From an uncultured Eubacterium sp. (GTDB lineage Bacteria > Bacillota > Clostridia > Lachnospirales > Lachnospiraceae), in NCBI GenBank assembly GCA_947642745.1, contig CANRTU010000037.1, forward strand, positions 1 through 44,358: a DNA stretch of 44,358 bases. The letters are read 5' to 3'. The notes below the pieces were generated by a model that made no database searches, was not told where the DNA came from, and worked only from the letters and a program-made list of their open reading frames with translations. Below are positions 43,517 through 44,358 of the stretch, in pieces (position 1 is the stretch's first letter; each line of letters opens with the position of its first letter). The translations under genes and the position numbers were made by a program.

Positions 43517-44274
43517 GAGGTATAGTCCAATGTGCAGAGTATTTTTAATCAGATAATTGTCCGGAAATCTTAGAAAGAGAGGTACGGTCCAATGACAACA
43601 AAATCCTGACCCGGAAAATTCCAGCAGAACGATTCTGACCGGAAAATTCACGAAAGAGGGGTATGGTCCAATGATTACATGACATCAGAAAAGGAAATTC
43701 CGACAGGAAAATCTAACGAATGCGAGGTATGGTCCAATGGCTGCATAATTCTGACCCGGTAAGTTCTGAACAGAACAGGATTCTGGTGGGGGAGTTTTAC
43801 ACAGGAGAGAAGGCTTTCAACAGAACATCATTCTTTCAGAATTCTTAGAAATGGGTACGGTATCACGACAAATATATGTCAGGTCCGGAATTTTCATCAG
43901 GAAATTTTAAGAAATGCGAGGTATAGTCCAATGGTTGCATAATTCAAAACCCGGATATTTCCAGCAGAATCATATCTGATGGAAAAATAAAAGAAAGAGG
44001 GGTACAGACCAATGAATACATAACCCTGAATCACACATATTCCAGCAGAAATTTTTCTGTCAGGAAAATTTAAAATAAGCGGGGTATGATCCAATGAGAA
44101 CATTACGTCAGATTCAGAATTTCCAGTAAATCCGGCATACGCCTTCATCAATCTGTTAAAAGTAAAGGTCGTACAGCGTATACGAATCAGCATATCGTTC
44201 AGGTATATCTGATCCTGGCTGCATTACGATAAACTTTCATAGAAAATCTGTCGAAGGTGAGGTATAGTCCAATG
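43517..44274 (+). repeat. Degenerate tandem array of RBS-plus-ATG motifs (about 10 units of roughly 65-82 bp)
   Basis: Eight clear copies of GRGGTAYRGTCCAATG start at 43517, 43579, 43658, 43724, 43918, 43999, 44081 and 44259; weaker ones are near 43853 and 44200. Between motifs the sequence is also related: after the ATG comes NNN-RCATAA, then blocks such as CCGGAAAATTCCAGCAGAA, a small CAGAA/TTCTG hairpin, GGAAAATTTA and AAGAAAGA ahead of the next motif. Each motif is a plausible ribosome site (GAGG) with ATG 9 bases on. Four copies (43658, 43724, 43918, 43999) code only three codons before a stop. In another frame two copies read MRGMVQWLHNS and MRGIVQWLHNS at the head of 42- and 21-codon ORFs. 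The interspersed sequences are alike, so this is not a CRISPR array. The motif also looks like the 5' end of a tRNA through the D loop, but no matching D-stem partner, anticodon arm or T arm follows. Function unknown. Confidence 0.75.
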
Positions 44275-44358
44275 AACAGTATAACTTACATCAGGTGACA
44301 AAATAAAGAAAGCAATTTGGTAATATGTCAAGAGGAAAATGAAAAAGATTTTCGTGAA

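Noticed and set aside
43897..44193. 98-codon minus-strand ORF over the repeat array
   Set aside because: It lies antisense to the repeated motif, has no ribosome site and no recognisable domain; its frame is explained by the repeat composition.
43517..44274. CRISPR or guide-RNA array
   Set aside because: The motif is only 16 bases, unit lengths vary from 62 to over 100, and the interspersed sequences resemble each other instead of being unique. No cas-like gene is in the window.
43517..44274. Tandem tRNA genes
   Set aside because: The motif resembles a tRNA 5' end up to the D loop, but no GGAC partner for the D stem, no anticodon arm and no TTCGA-type T loop follow any copy.

Overview
The window looks like chromosomal DNA of a strictly anaerobic gut Firmicute, most likely a member of the Lachnospiraceae. 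The grounds are strong AGGAGG-type ribosome sites, frequent TTG and GTG starts, a four-subunit 2-oxoacid:ferredoxin oxidoreductase, a sorbitol PTS operon with gutM and a PRD regulator, a TIGR03905/TSCPD protein and SecA with a zinc tail. This is inference from gene content; no marker gene was searched. Most genes lie on the minus strand.

Layout. 1-52: the 3' part of tRNA-Gly(GCC). 283-2698: HAD phosphatase and glucose-6-phosphate isomerase. 2778-8272 (minus): a sorbitol operon read as sorbitol-6-phosphate dehydrogenase, PRD regulator, gutM, EIIC, EIIB and EIIA, followed by pgi, so fructose-6-phosphate made from sorbitol enters glycolysis next door. 8774-10579: glycogen branching enzyme. 10753-14247: TetR regulator, TSCPD protein, small alarmone synthetase, a small conserved protein and a TrmH-type rRNA methyltransferase. 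14248-18842: 6-phosphofructokinase and DNA polymerase III alpha. 19254-21284 (plus): a CAT-like acetyltransferase and a MATE pump. 21343-22218: LysR regulator. 22600-25703: oxidoreductase subunits gamma, delta, alpha, beta. 25813-28288: two-component system 1. 28552-33028: sugar-acid dehydratase, GntP permease and FadR-type regulator. 33679-33876: small HTH protein. 34089-38688 (plus): RtcB RNA ligase, DUF1810 protein, two-component system 2, then a secreted calcium-loop protein. 39026-42779: secreted transglutaminase-like protein and SecA. 42780-44358: about 1.6 kb with no ordinary gene.

Two places stand out. First, between the response regulator and kinase of system 1, the 3' end of the regulator gene is tandemly duplicated in diverged form. 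The same 350 bp holds three pure G runs (9, 11 and 10 on the coding strand). One inserted G in the first run would fuse a small ORF, coupled to the regulator stop by a GTGA overlap, in frame to the whole kinase. This has the layout of a phase-variable sensor. Second, a textbook promoter at 43342-43370 drives a leader and a degenerate tandem array of about ten units. Each carries a GRGGTAYRGTCCAATG-like motif, which looks like a ribosome site plus ATG, usually followed by a minimal ORF of only three codons and a stop. I know of no described element like it.

The intergenic regions also hold several families of repeated hairpins: a 117-bp element with 18-bp perfect terminal inverted repeats and a degenerate sibling, a shared 20-nt terminator core, a GC-rich repeat and a paired 24-bp hairpin. 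There are also three matching operator-like palindromes ahead of gntP, and OmpR-type direct repeats ahead of the calcium-loop gene.
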